This document shows positions 7,157 to 15,120 of a stretch of DNA of 21,907 bases, one piece after another. The stretch covers positions 1 through 21,907 of the forward strand of contig JANYEO010000245.1 in assembly GCA_025363025.1 (NCBI GenBank). Reading direction: 5' to 3'. Every line of letters begins with the position of its first letter. Position 1 is the first letter of the stretch. The translations under genes were made by a program, and so were the position numbers. The notes beneath the pieces were generated by a model that was not told the origin of the DNA, did not search any database, and saw nothing but the letters and a program-made list of their open reading frames with translations. Source of the stretch: Opitutia bacterium. GTDB taxonomy: Bacteria; Verrucomicrobiota; Verrucomicrobiia; Opitutales; JANYEO01.

Positions 7157-8122
7157 TTAAGGATGATAATTAAGAATCTCCTCAGGCGTCGCCGTAGCTG
7201 TTCCCACCTTGCTCACAACCACTCCTGCAGCCGTATTCGCCAAATGCGCTGCTTCTTCTAAGCAAGCCCTTGCCGCCAAAGCTGCCGTCAAAGTCGCAAC
7301 TACCGTATCCCCCGCTCCACTCACATCATATACGGCCCTAGCATAAGTCGGTAAGGTTTTCAGGAAGTTGCCCTTAGTACACAAAAGCATACCCTCAGCC
7401 CCCAAAGTTATAACTAAATGGTGAGGCTGATAACGCTCCCAAATAGCCTGGCAAACTTCCTCAGCCGGATAGGCTTCCCCTTGGGCTAAATTAATACCCG
7501 CCATCTGAAGGGATTCTGCCCGATTGGGCGTCAGTAAATCCACGCCTTTGAGGAGAAAATTTCGCCGTGGCTTAGGGTCATGCGCAACTAAACAACCTAC
7601 CTGCCGTGCCGCTTTCAATAGGGCATCTGCCATCGGTTGAGATAACACTCCTTTTGCATAGTCAGATAAAATAACCGCTTTCACTCCCTTCAACTTATGT
7701 GTTAAAAGCTCCAGGATATGCGGTGCCTCCATATTATAGGCAGCCGGCAAAGCTTCGCGGTCCAATCGGCATAGTTGCTGATTGCGCACCATCACTCGTT
7801 TCTTGAGAATCGTTGGCACCTCGGCCTTCACGAAGGCCTTATCAAAGGCAACCCCCTCCTCCTCAAAAAGTGCGAGTAAACGGCTTCCAGATTCATCTTG
7901 GCCGACCCACCCACACAACTCTACCTGGGCCTCTAAGGCTCGCAAATTATGCGCCACATTAGCAGCACCCCCTGCACGGTAAGTATCCTCTCGCACCTCA
8001 ATTACAGGCACAGGGGCCTCAGGCGAAATACGATGCGTATCTCCCCATATGTAATGGTCCAGCATCATATCTCCAATAACGAGGATCCGCTGGTCCGCAA
8101 TTTCCGCTAATAAATTATGCAT
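7157..8122 (-). CDS. hldA: D-glycero-beta-D-manno-heptose-7-phosphate kinase (RfaE1-type)
   Basis: 321 residues, PfkB-family sugar kinase. It phosphorylates C1 of heptose-7-phosphate in ADP-heptose synthesis, the pathway completed by HldD at 2036-3370. Motifs: GDMMLDHYIWG (17-27), RISPEAPVPV (31-40), the PfkB signature GGAANVAHNLRALEA (51-65), LTPNRAE (197-203), and the anion-hole/catalytic motif DVSGAGDT (266-273) with Asp272 as base. Length corresponds to the kinase domain alone; the adenylyltransferase domain of the fused E. coli HldE is absent, so a separate HldC should exist elsewhere. The start ATG 8120-8122 is preceded by a GGAAGG on the minus strand. The upstream gap to the M24 gene is occupied by a repeat element (8175-8232). 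Confidence 0.93.
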   Translation of the reverse strand: MHNLLAEIADQRILVIGDMMLDHYIWGDTHRISPEAPVPVIEVREDTYRAGGAANVAHNLRALEAQVELCGWVGQDESGSRLLALFEEEGVAFDKAFVKAEVPTILKKRVMVRNQQLCRLDREALPAAYNMEAPHILELLTHKLKGVKAVILSDYAKGVLSQPMADALLKAARQVGCLVAHDPKPRRNFLLKGVDLLTPNRAESLQMAGINLAQGEAYPAEEVCQAIWERYQPHHLVITLGAEGMLLCTKGNFLKTLPTYARAVYDVSGAGDTVVATLTAALAARACLEEAAHLANTAAGVVVSKVGTATATPEEILNYHP

Positions 8123-8174
8123 TTTTCCAAAAACCTTCCCTTACACAAGCGCCCCTTCCTCCTGTTGTCAACAC

Positions 8175-8232
8175 GAGACCACTGCATAATGCTTTCTACC
8201 CCCAACGAAGCATGCATTCTACATGCGGTCTC
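8175..8232. repeat. 58-bp inverted-repeat element (GAGACC family)
   Basis: The left arm GAGACCACTGCATAATGC starts at 8175; the right arm GCATTCTACATGCGGTCTC ends at 8232, a diverged inverted copy. It lies between the M24 and hldA genes. Its right edge supplies the first two bases, on the plus strand, of the complement of the M24 stop codon (TGA at 8231-8233). No clear target duplication is seen. Confidence 0.65.
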
Positions 8233-9379
8233 AAAGAAGCTCCCATTTATAGTGCAACGACGAAAGTAGCTCAAAGCCTTCCTCCGTTACCGCAACCACA
8301 TCCTCAATCCGTACCCCCCCAATCCCTGGGTAATAAAGACCGGGCTCCAGGGTAACCACCATACCTGCCTTTAGCAGCGTTTGAGATTGAGAACTTATTC
8401 GCAGCGGCTCATGCAACCCCAAGCCCACTCCATGCCCCGTACTATGGATGAAGCCTTCGGGCACAGCCTGATCTGTCACCGTTTTATAGCCCTTTTCCTC
8501 AAAATAATTCGCCGCCGCCTGGTGCACAGCCTTTCCACTAGCCCCCGCCTGCACAGTAGCCATTGCTCGCTTTTGCGCCGTGCGGACAGCTTTCATCAGC
8601 TCCCGTTGCTCATCACTGGCCTCTCCCTTAAGGAAAGTTCGCGTCATATCTCCATAATAGCCAGAGGCCTTCATCCGGGGGAATACATCTACAATAATGA
8701 GCTCGCCCGCGCGCAATACCCCCGTCCCTACGGCATGGGGGTCACAGGCCTGGTCTCCGCCTGCCGCAATACATTCCGCTTGGCCTCCGAGGCTCAAACA
8801 TGCCATTTCAATAATACTTCTCAACCGTTCAGAGGTCAGCGGCTTTTTCTCCAAAAACAACTTCCTACCCGGGCCAATCTTTGCCTCTTTCAAAGCAGCT
8901 TCTGCGGCTAAAATCCCTTTTGCCGCTACCCGGTTTGCCTGACGAATAAGAACCAGCTCTTCCTCCGTTTTGATCATTTGCTTAGGAAAGAAGGGGGAAG
9001 CCCCCACAATCAAAGGCATACGCCGCTTTTTAAGAGCCAAGGCCAACCCAATCGGGAAATCCGCCGGCACACAAAACCCCTTTATTTTATACGCTTTGGC
9101 TGCCGTTATAATACAATCGGCAATCCCTACTACAGGCCTGCGCATTTCTTGTTTTGCCCGCGCCATCCAAGCTTCAAGCGGTAAAACAACATCAAAGACA
9201 GACTCTTTCTCCCCCCGTACCCGCTCAAGCGCATTGAGTAGTGCAATCTTCTTTTTTCGACACCCAAAAGCAACAAACGCATCCGGCGCCCAAAACCGTC
9301 CAAAATAAAGCATCTCCGCCGATGTAGCCGAGGCCGCATACAACAAAGGCTCATACCCCTTCATCTTTATCGCTTTCAT
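8231..9379 (-). CDS. M24-family metallopeptidase (Xaa-Pro aminopeptidase/dipeptidase type)
   Basis: 382 residues. These cytoplasmic enzymes remove N-terminal residues preceding proline, using two metal ions in a pita-bread fold. All five expected ligands are visible: Asp231 (IIVDVFPRM), Asp244 (YYGDMTRTF), His316 (HSTGHGVGLGLHEP), Glu345 (TLEPGLYYPG) and Glu359 (GVRIEDVV). The N-terminal ~140 residues are a weakly conserved creatinase-type domain. The family is clear, but PepP versus PepQ is not. The start is ATG 9377-9379; an alternative ATG lies 15 bp inside. Only 32 bp separate it from the divergent DUF192 lipoprotein gene. Its TGA stop is formed at the edge of a GAGACC-type repeat, so its original 3' end may have been altered by the insertion. 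Confidence 0.9.
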   Translation of the reverse strand: MKAIKMKGYEPLLYAASATSAEMLYFGRFWAPDAFVAFGCRKKKIALLNALERVRGEKESVFDVVLPLEAWMARAKQEMRRPVVGIADCIITAAKAYKIKGFCVPADFPIGLALALKKRRMPLIVGASPFFPKQMIKTEEELVLIRQANRVAAKGILAAEAALKEAKIGPGRKLFLEKKPLTSERLRSIIEMACLSLGGQAECIAAGGDQACDPHAVGTGVLRAGELIIVDVFPRMKASGYYGDMTRTFLKGEASDEQRELMKAVRTAQKRAMATVQAGASGKAVHQAAANYFEEKGYKTVTDQAVPEGFIHSTGHGVGLGLHEPLRISSQSQTLLKAGMVVTLEPGLYYPGIGGVRIEDVVAVTEEGFELLSSLHYKWELL

Positions 9380-9411
9380 AAAAGCAAAGATTCTCTAGTA
9401 TAGGCAATATC

Positions 9412-9873
9412 ATGACAACCCCAGAACGCGCTTTCGCCACATTTCTATTAATCAGTTTGCTTTTAATCGCTTGCAAACCTCTCGCATCCACCCCGGGCAA
9501 CACTGCACTCATCACCTTAAATAACCAGCCCCTCACGGTTGAAATTGCCTCAACCCAGGCCGCTATGGCCCGCGGCCTCATGGGTCGTACAACCCTCCCA
9601 GAAGGCACAGGCATGCTCTTTATCCATCCCACGCCTCAACGTCTCAGTTATTGGATGAAGGACACCCTCATCCCGCTCGACATCGGCTTTTTTACGGAAG
9701 ACGGCACCTTACAAGAAATCTACCCCCTCTACCCGCGCAATCTTTCCCCCGTTGTGTCCCACCGTACAGACCTCCGCTTTGCGTTAGAAGTCCCCCAAGG
9801 TTGGTTTAAGGCCCATAACATCAGCCCCGGCGTTAAACTCAGCAAATCCCCTTTAAGCCTCATCAAGCTATAA
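9412..9873 (+). CDS. DUF192 lipoprotein
   Basis: 153 residues. The N-terminus is a lipoprotein signal peptide (hydrophobic FLLISLLLIAC, lipobox LIAC with Cys21), so the mature protein is anchored in an envelope membrane. The rest is a DUF192 domain: MARGLMGRTTLPEGTGMLFI, YWMKDTLIPLDIGFF, a central I-Y-P segment and ALEVPQGWFKAHNISPG, all family-typical. The biochemical role of DUF192 is not established. The start ATG 9412 has only a weak AGG upstream. The gene is divergent from M24 and convergent with M16 (25 bp between stops), so it appears monocistronic. Confidence 0.9.
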   Translation: MTTPERAFATFLLISLLLIACKPLASTPGNTALITLNNQPLTVEIASTQAAMARGLMGRTTLPEGTGMLFIHPTPQRLSYWMKDTLIPLDIGFFTEDGTLQEIYPLYPRNLSPVVSHRTDLRFALEVPQGWFKAHNISPGVKLSKSPLSLIKL

Positions 9874-9898
9874 CACCGCTCTACTCTTTCAAGCTGAG

Positions 9899-12607
9899 TT
9901 AAGCCTCACCTTTAGGCCCAGGCTCTACAACTACCCGCACACAGCATTCGGGTTTAAAATAATTTACGGCAAAGGCCTGTACATCGTCCCGTGTTACCGC
10001 TCGCACCCGGTCCATATAATGCATCCAATCATTCACCCCATGCCCCATAAGGGTAAACCACCCCGCCATACCTGCCCGGGCCCCCATATCCTGCTTCATA
10101 GACTCATGGGCCACAAATAATCCTTGCTTTGCCCGGTCTAACTCCTCTTGAGAGACATCTCCCCGCTGCAAACGCGTTATCTCGACATCAAAAGCAGCCA
10201 TGACTTGTTTTTCATTATCGGCACTTGGGTTCGTCCCCGCATAAAAAGTCCACAGAGACTTCCCCCATCCGCCCAAAATCGTCGCCCCAGCAGAATAAAC
10301 AAGCCCCTGGTCCCGGAGGGATTTAAACAAAGAGCTCCCCATCGTTCCCATAATTTCCCGCAAAATAGACTGCGTATAAGGGGCCTGCCCTTTTGCGCTC
10401 TCACCCGGCACGGGGTAAGCTTGGCAAATAAAAGCCTGCTGCCGACCAGACAAAGTCGTTCGCGACAATACAGACTCAGGAGCAACAAATGCAGGCTCGT
10501 CGACCTCCAATTGCCCCTCAGGTAATGCGGCCACAAGCGGCTTCAACGCAGCCTGCACCCCTTCCTTATCACATTGCCCCGCAATCACAACCTTGGCATT
10601 ACCAGCCACAAATAAACGCTGCCACAACGTTTTTAAATCTTGCAGCTGAATGTTTTTAATCGTCTCCAAACGCCCCCGGGCAGGGTCCCGGTACGGGTAA
10701 TCCCCAAAGCCTAAGCGGCGTACTTCCCAAAAACCATTAACCTCTATCCCATCTAAAAGCTGGGTTACTTCATCCAATAGGCCTTGCTTTTCTCTCTCAA
10801 AAACACCGCTCAAGTCCTTACCCTCAGGCCACTTAATCACCTCACTCAGGCATATAACCGCCTCAGCAAAATCTTCCTTAAGCACACTCAGGTGAAAGGA
10901 CAAAGTATGCCCGCCTTGCTGGTCCTCCAAGCGCCCTCCAAGCGCCTCCATGCGGGCAATAACCTCGGGCCGGGCCCGCCGCAGCACAGTACCCAAAAGC
11001 GTTGTCGCCCCTCGAATAGCCGCCGGTTCTACCAAAACCCCACCCCGCAAAAATAAACTCAAATGCACCAAAGGCAACGCATCCGCCCCCTGCAAATAAA
11101 TAGGCACTCCATGGGCCTCCGGAAGCGTTTCAAACGGTAGGTATTTAACAGCCTGTAGTCCCTCATTCCCCTTATCACTATTTTGGCCCTCTACCACTGG
11201 CAGACTTGCCAGCACATCACGTTTTACACTCCCTGCCGCCCTTCCTCCTCCAAACAATAAGGCCATATCCTGCTTTTGCGCCTCAGTAGCTTCCACCCCA
11301 TACTCAATTGGCAGCCCCTCAGGCGCCACATCAAGGGGGATTCTGCCTTCACCCGGCTTCATGGTTGCGCAAAAAACATTCCATGGTTGCAGAAAAGTAA
11401 CCGCAGCCGCATGTATCGCCTCTAACGTCAAGTTCGTTAACCGCTCATAATAACGTTCTGTATAACGCAAATCCCCATGCACTAAATAATTATTCAAAAG
11501 CCGTCCGGCCTGTCCTTGCACCGTCTTCAAGGCATTAAGCATGCCCACTTTCGCCTGTCGCTTTACCCGTTCTAAAAGCTCCGCTGGTATTCCTTTTTGG
11601 CGAACATCCTCTATCACTTGAAAAATAGCCGCCTCAACGAGCACCACTTTATCCGGATCACACAAATACGATAAACTCAATACCCCGCGCGCCCCCAACC
11701 GGTCATAGCTAGCCCCAATATCATGGACAAGCTCCTGCTCTTCACGCAATTTTTTCCACAAAAGCGATGTCTCTCCCGCTCCAAGCGCCAAAGCCAAAGC
11801 CTTCAACGCTTCATTACAATTCGCATTCAAATACGGTACCGCATACTCAACAACCCCATGCGCCTGCGTCTGGGGTCCTTCAAGCCGCAGCGTACGAGCC
11901 TGCAAATACGGCATCTCAAACGTATCTGTAGGGATAACTTCTTCCCCTCTTTTTTCGCAGCCAAAATAACGCTCAGCCAATGCTTTTACCCCTTCAACGG
12001 TCACGCCCCCCGTGATCAGTAAGACAATGTTATTGGGCACATACCGCTTTTTATAATAAGCCCACAAGGCCTCACGTGTCAGCGCTTTAAAATCTTTTTC
12101 AAACCCAATAATAGGAAAGCGAAGGGCCGACTCTCGAAAAGTCGCCCATAAAACATTCCGCGAAAGAACATCCCAGGCTTCATCATTATACCCCTTCATT
12201 TCTTCGAGAACGACATCCCGTTCTGCCCCCATAAGCTCCGGGCTCAAGGTTGAATAAAAGACCATATCCGAGAGCACGTCCAAATAACGCTCTAGCCCAC
12301 TCGTCACCCCTGTTACATGGTACACCGTATGCTCCCAGCTCGTATATGCATTATGGCGCCCCCCGGCAGCCTCAATTTCTAAGTCTATCTGGTCCCCGGT
12401 GCGGCGCGCAGTCCCCTTAAATAAAAGATGCTCTAGGAAGTGTGAAAGCCCCTTCCCCAACTCCACCCCCTCATCCTTACTCCCCGTTCGTACCGCTACC
12501 TGGGCGGAAACAAGCTCGCTGGGCATCGTCTTTACAATCACCACAAGGCCATTGTCCATCACCCACTGGTGGGTATTCGCACTTAAAGAAAAAGTCGTCA
12601 TAATCAT
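9899..12607 (-). CDS. M16-family zinc metallopeptidase, two-lobed (pitrilysin/PqqF-like)
   Basis: 902 residues, comprising two M16 halves. The N-terminal half carries the inverted zinc motif His56-Phe-Leu-Glu59-His60 (GLSHFLEHLLFKGT) and the third ligand near Glu136 (DVVLEEMKGYNDEAWD). The conserved AYTSWEHTVYHV follows the zinc motif. The second half (~490-900) keeps the fold signatures (FICQAYPVPG, QGLVYSAGATILGGWG) but lacks the zinc motif, as normal for the non-catalytic lobe. M16 enzymes degrade small peptides inside a closed chamber. No signal peptide is apparent. The start ATG 12605-12607 is supported by CGGAAG with 9-bp spacing. The upstream gene (Minf_1886 type) is co-directional, and a MITE-like element separates them. 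Confidence 0.93.
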   Translation of the reverse strand: MIMTTFSLSANTHQWVMDNGLVVIVKTMPSELVSAQVAVRTGSKDEGVELGKGLSHFLEHLLFKGTARRTGDQIDLEIEAAGGRHNAYTSWEHTVYHVTGVTSGLERYLDVLSDMVFYSTLSPELMGAERDVVLEEMKGYNDEAWDVLSRNVLWATFRESALRFPIIGFEKDFKALTREALWAYYKKRYVPNNIVLLITGGVTVEGVKALAERYFGCEKRGEEVIPTDTFEMPYLQARTLRLEGPQTQAHGVVEYAVPYLNANCNEALKALALALGAGETSLLWKKLREEQELVHDIGASYDRLGARGVLSLSYLCDPDKVVLVEAAIFQVIEDVRQKGIPAELLERVKRQAKVGMLNALKTVQGQAGRLLNNYLVHGDLRYTERYYERLTNLTLEAIHAAAVTFLQPWNVFCATMKPGEGRIPLDVAPEGLPIEYGVEATEAQKQDMALLFGGGRAAGSVKRDVLASLPVVEGQNSDKGNEGLQAVKYLPFETLPEAHGVPIYLQGADALPLVHLSLFLRGGVLVEPAAIRGATTLLGTVLRRARPEVIARMEALGGRLEDQQGGHTLSFHLSVLKEDFAEAVICLSEVIKWPEGKDLSGVFEREKQGLLDEVTQLLDGIEVNGFWEVRRLGFGDYPYRDPARGRLETIKNIQLQDLKTLWQRLFVAGNAKVVIAGQCDKEGVQAALKPLVAALPEGQLEVDEPAFVAPESVLSRTTLSGRQQAFICQAYPVPGESAKGQAPYTQSILREIMGTMGSSLFKSLRDQGLVYSAGATILGGWGKSLWTFYAGTNPSADNEKQVMAAFDVEITRLQRGDVSQEELDRAKQGLFVAHESMKQDMGARAGMAGWFTLMGHGVNDWMHYMDRVRAVTRDDVQAFAVNYFKPECCVRVVVEPGPKGEA

Positions 12608-12616
12608 ATAAATAAA

Positions 12617-12622
12617 CTTCCG
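12617..12622 (-). promoter_or_regulatory. Shine-Dalgarno of the M16 gene
   Basis: On the minus strand CGGAAG precedes the ATG at 12607 with nine bases between GGAAG and ATG. It fixes the start at 12607 rather than the ATG six bases later. It overlaps the GTTAC target duplication of the adjacent repeat element. Confidence 0.7.
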
Positions 12623-12626
12623 TTAC

Positions 12627-12821
12627 GAAACCGCTGCATAATAGCTTTTTAAACAAAATAGAGAGAACTTCAATTTTTAACTTTTCGAGATTATAAAGAG
12701 ACTGATTGCAGAATGCTTTGATTTTGAGGAATTTGTAGGGCGGAGAGACGAATGTACATACGGTACTTGAGGAACGACAACCGACCAAAAACTCAAAAGA
12801 AATGCATTATGCAGCGGTCTG
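12627..12821. mobile_element. 195-bp MITE-like element with 5-bp target duplication
   Basis: Terminal inverted repeats of 16 bp (GAAACCGCTGCATAAT at 12627-12642; ATTATGCAGCGGTCTG at 12806-12821) differ at two of the outermost three positions. They are flanked by direct repeats GTTAC at 12622-12626 and 12822-12826. An internal degenerate arm (GAGACTGATTGCAGAATGC) starts at about 12697. No transposase could be encoded. It separates the Minf_1886-type gene from the M16 gene; removing it with one GTTAC restores a 16-bp gap containing the M16 ribosome-binding site. Confidence 0.8.
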
Positions 12822-12822
12822 G

Positions 12823-13305
12823 TTACTTAACTTCGCTCACCCCATCTGTCTCATCCAACTCAGGCTTTACCGGAGGCCTCGTCTTGCGAGACCGCCTACT
12901 AGCAGTCGTTTTCCTTTGAAAGCGGGGCAAATAAGGCCGCACAAAGGCCTCCTGAAAGTCTAGGTGGTCTTTAAAGTCTTCAATAGAGTCTTCCTGGGTT
13001 TTGCTAAAGACGTCATGCTTTACCAGATTAAACACAATATAACCAAAATCTTCCCCCGCCTTTACACCCCAAGAGGTAAAGAGCATATGCGCCATCGGCC
13101 CATACTGCTCCAGTGCATAATCGCGGATTCCATTTAAAAGCTCCGCACCTTTGATATGACGCGGCCGGCTGCCCTCAGCCATTTTTTGGATACGCTCAAC
13201 CGTAAAAGTCAAAGCCTGCCTCACAAAGTGGTAAGCCCCGCGCGCATAACGCACATCCTCTTGTAAGAGCATCTCCAACACCTGTTCAAAATCTTTACCA
13301 GCCAT
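12823..13305 (-). CDS. Minf_1886-type conserved protein of Verrucomicrobia/Planctomycetes
   Basis: 160 residues, soluble, with no signal peptide or membrane segment. Recognisable family features: DVRYARGAYHFVRQALTFT near the N-terminus, RHIKGAELLNGIRDYALEQYG, then SWGVKAGEDFGYIVFNLVKHDVFSKTQEDSIEDFKD. These match the pattern of the conserved hypothetical family described from Verrucomicrobia and Planctomycetes; no function is established. The C-terminal ~30 residues are basic (FQRKTTASRRSRKTRP) and probably disordered. The start is ATG 13303-13305 with a weak AGG upstream. It is followed by the M16 gene on the same strand, interrupted by a MITE-like element whose target duplication includes this gene's TAA stop. 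Recognition rests on memory of the family, without alignment. Confidence 0.75.
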   Translation of the reverse strand: MAGKDFEQVLEMLLQEDVRYARGAYHFVRQALTFTVERIQKMAEGSRPRHIKGAELLNGIRDYALEQYGPMAHMLFTSWGVKAGEDFGYIVFNLVKHDVFSKTQEDSIEDFKDHLDFQEAFVRPYLPRFQRKTTASRRSRKTRPPVKPELDETDGVSEVK

Positions 13306-13359
13306 ATATGCAACCTATCTAACAAACCTACCCAAGCAAAAGCAACGCATTACCAAGTA

Positions 13360-13400
13360 AGATTGCCGCATATGACAGTCTTTTATTATTCAGCGGTCTC
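13360..13400. repeat. Short GAGACC-family remnant
   Basis: The clean right arm ATTCAGCGGTCTC ends at 13400. A diverged left arm (AGATTGCCGCATATGA) starts at about 13360. It lies upstream of the promoter of the secreted protein gene at 13569. Confidence 0.45.
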
Positions 13401-13418
13401 ATGGTAGATAGTCCCCTC

Positions 13419-13446
13419 TTGAATGATGGTATGATGATGGTATAAA
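13419..13446 (+). promoter_or_regulatory. Candidate sigma-70-type promoter for the gene at 13569
   Basis: TTGAAT (13419-13424) and TATAAA (13441-13446) are separated by 16 bp. The implied transcript starts near 13453, giving a leader of about 115 nt with two hairpins. Confidence 0.5.
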
Positions 13447-13462
13447 TGAACTTCTTTTAGCA

Positions 13463-13538
13463 CCCCTGGTGATGAGGGGCGATTGGAATAAAATTTTCTT
13501 AACGGTGTCAAGGTGATTCACTTTTCGGCATTGACACC
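13463..13538 (+). promoter_or_regulatory. Structured 5' leader with two hairpins
   Basis: Hairpin 1 is CCCCT/AGGGG (13463-13479, 7-nt loop). Hairpin 2 is GGTGTCAA/TTGACACC (13504-13511 with 13531-13538, 19-nt loop). An AAGGA at 13546-13550 precedes a two-codon ORF (ATG TAG at 13556-13561), while the gene's ATG is at 13569 without its own good Shine-Dalgarno. The arrangement could regulate translation. No known riboswitch class was recognised. Confidence 0.45.
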
Positions 13539-13568
13539 CTGACCTAAGGATTTTTATGTAGTTTTCAT

Positions 13569-14567
13569 ATGCATATAAAAAAGCGTTTTTTAACGGGGTT
13601 GTTGTTAGGGGCCTTTAGCCTTTCCAGTGTATTGACTGCAAAAGCTCCTCCATATCAGGGCGATGAAGAAGTTGAGCAAGAAGCGCCCATGCCGGCGATG
13701 AACAATGCTGCAGTCTTTGCAATTGGCGCAACGCCCGCAGGTAGAGCATTTCTTAAGCTTTTCTTCAGGGATAATGAACAGGGTGAACACAATGCGGCAG
13801 CGCGGATCACCATGTGGCTTAGTTTATTGGGCCCTGACCTAGCTGCCCCCATATTGACCCTGGGAGCGAATACCATGCCCCCCCACCAAGCGGCGGAAGC
13901 CGAACTGCGAGCTTGGCTGGCGAGTGGAGGCGCATTGCCCCTAGGTCCCCTTCTGGAGCGCCTACAAACAGCTTTAAACCAATACAACGTAGCCTTGGCC
14001 ACGCTAGAAGGGCATATCAATGACCCTGCCCAAATAGTAAATCCAGGCGACCTATTACCTAGAATAATGAGTTTGGTGGCGGTTCAAAACTTTTTAACCA
14101 CCTTAAGAGACGTAACCCATGCAAGAAGCTTGGCTGCCAATATCGTGAAAACTTTAGTTCGTACCGGTAACTTAATGACTCATTTGCCCCAGGGAGGCGA
14201 AGCTTACGACGCTGATCAATTGGGGCGGATTCAGATTGAAGCAACCCTACCCCTTTTGCGTGGGCACCATGATGCGGCCCTCAATTGGTTGGGGGAGTTA
14301 AATGCGCCCCGCCCCGCACGCGCCCCCTTAATGGAATTGACCGGACCTTTTAGGAATCTTATTCCATTAGCGATAAATAAAATTAGAGCTCGTTTAATAG
14401 CTCTACAATGCCTGCAAGACAGGCTACGGAACAACCTCATAACCCAACGACTCAACGCGTCTTTTGCATCCCCTGCAACGCTGGCAAGGCGACACCGACC
14501 AGATGAAAGCAATCCTTGCCCGTTTAAAAGCAGCCTTAGCCACGATGCAGACGATCGTGGAAAATAA
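13569..14567 (+). CDS. Secreted alanine-rich helical protein, N-terminal part (frame broken)
   Basis: 332 residues as read. The signal peptide MHIKKRFLTGLLLGAFSLSSVLTAKA is clear. The mature part is helical and Ala/Leu-rich (PLLERLQTALNQYNVALATLEGHI; LPRIMSLVAVQNFLTTL), with no recognised domain. From about residue 298 the reading changes character (SPATLARRHRPDESNPCPF...DDRGK). A second open frame beginning at 14443 continues the helical style, as RLLHPLQRWQGDTDQMKAIL. Dropping one T from the TTTT at 14462-14465 joins the frames into one 507-residue protein, so a single-base insertion, a sequencing error or programmed slippage is likely. The start ATG 13569 is used because in-frame codons just upstream offer no alternative. 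Confidence 0.65.
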   Translation: MHIKKRFLTGLLLGAFSLSSVLTAKAPPYQGDEEVEQEAPMPAMNNAAVFAIGATPAGRAFLKLFFRDNEQGEHNAAARITMWLSLLGPDLAAPILTLGANTMPPHQAAEAELRAWLASGGALPLGPLLERLQTALNQYNVALATLEGHINDPAQIVNPGDLLPRIMSLVAVQNFLTTLRDVTHARSLAANIVKTLVRTGNLMTHLPQGGEAYDADQLGRIQIEATLPLLRGHHDAALNWLGELNAPRPARAPLMELTGPFRNLIPLAINKIRARLIALQCLQDRLRNNLITQRLNASFASPATLARRHRPDESNPCPFKSSLSHDADDRGK

Positions 14568-15093
14568 CCAGCTGGCCGATCAGTTGGCCTACTATCAAAG
14601 CCTTATTCGGATTATCACAACATTTATCCATCAGCAGGAAAAAAATTTAAAGACCATTGCAGGTAACAGCGCCCGCGTTAAGGCTAGACATACTTTCAGT
14701 GCCCTTGCCGCCAGTGGTGGAAATGGCATCGGCGCTCTAGGGGCGGCCGGAATTGGAGTGTTTCTCAATCAAGCAGGTCAGCACGCTAATCCCCCCGGCG
14801 CAGGAGGGGGGGCCGGCCAGTTTATTGGAAGGATCGCACCCCATGCACTAGCTTTATTAGCGGCCTATGTGGGCTTTATGCCCTATGAAGTAAACCCCGT
14901 ACGGAAGCTAATTGAAGACTGGTATTATGGAGCGGCCCGCCCTCAAGACTACACGTACCAAACCGTTGCAAGCGGACCTAATAAGCCTTATAGCTACAAC
15001 CTGCTAACAACCCACGATTGCGCAGATTGCGAATACTGCAACGATTGCCCTGATTGTCCCACCTGCCGACCTTCAGAGTATAAGTGGAATTAA
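14464..15093 (+). CDS. C-terminal part of the same secreted protein, with cysteine ladder
   Basis: 209 residues from a TTG at 14464, probably not an independent gene: no Shine-Dalgarno is seen and the frame is open only from 14443. It begins with amphipathic helices (MKAILARLKAALATMQTIVENN). A Gly/Ala-rich stretch with a possible membrane-spanning segment follows (about residues 90-145, GIGALGAAGIGVFLNQAG, then PHALALLAAYVGFM). It ends with six cysteines at exact three-residue spacing, CADCEYCNDCPDCPTC, in an otherwise Cys-free polypeptide. The ladder could bind metal or form disulfides. The operon ends here with a strong terminator. The family was not recognised. Confidence 0.6.
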   Translation: MHPLQRWQGDTDQMKAILARLKAALATMQTIVENNQLADQLAYYQSLIRIITTFIHQQEKNLKTIAGNSARVKARHTFSALAASGGNGIGALGAAGIGVFLNQAGQHANPPGAGGGAGQFIGRIAPHALALLAAYVGFMPYEVNPVRKLIEDWYYGAARPQDYTYQTVASGPNKPYSYNLLTTHDCADCEYCNDCPDCPTCRPSEYKWN

Positions 15094-15120
15094 CATATTG
15101 CAGTTTTATACTACTAGCTA

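Noticed and set aside
9351..9632. 93-residue minus-strand frame opposite the DUF192 gene
   Set aside because: It lies antisense to a clear lipoprotein gene and overlaps the M24 start; composition is that of a shadow frame.
12477..12788. 103-residue minus-strand frame covering the MITE-like element
   Set aside because: It overlaps the M16 start in another frame and is mostly repeat sequence; the repeat explains its openness.
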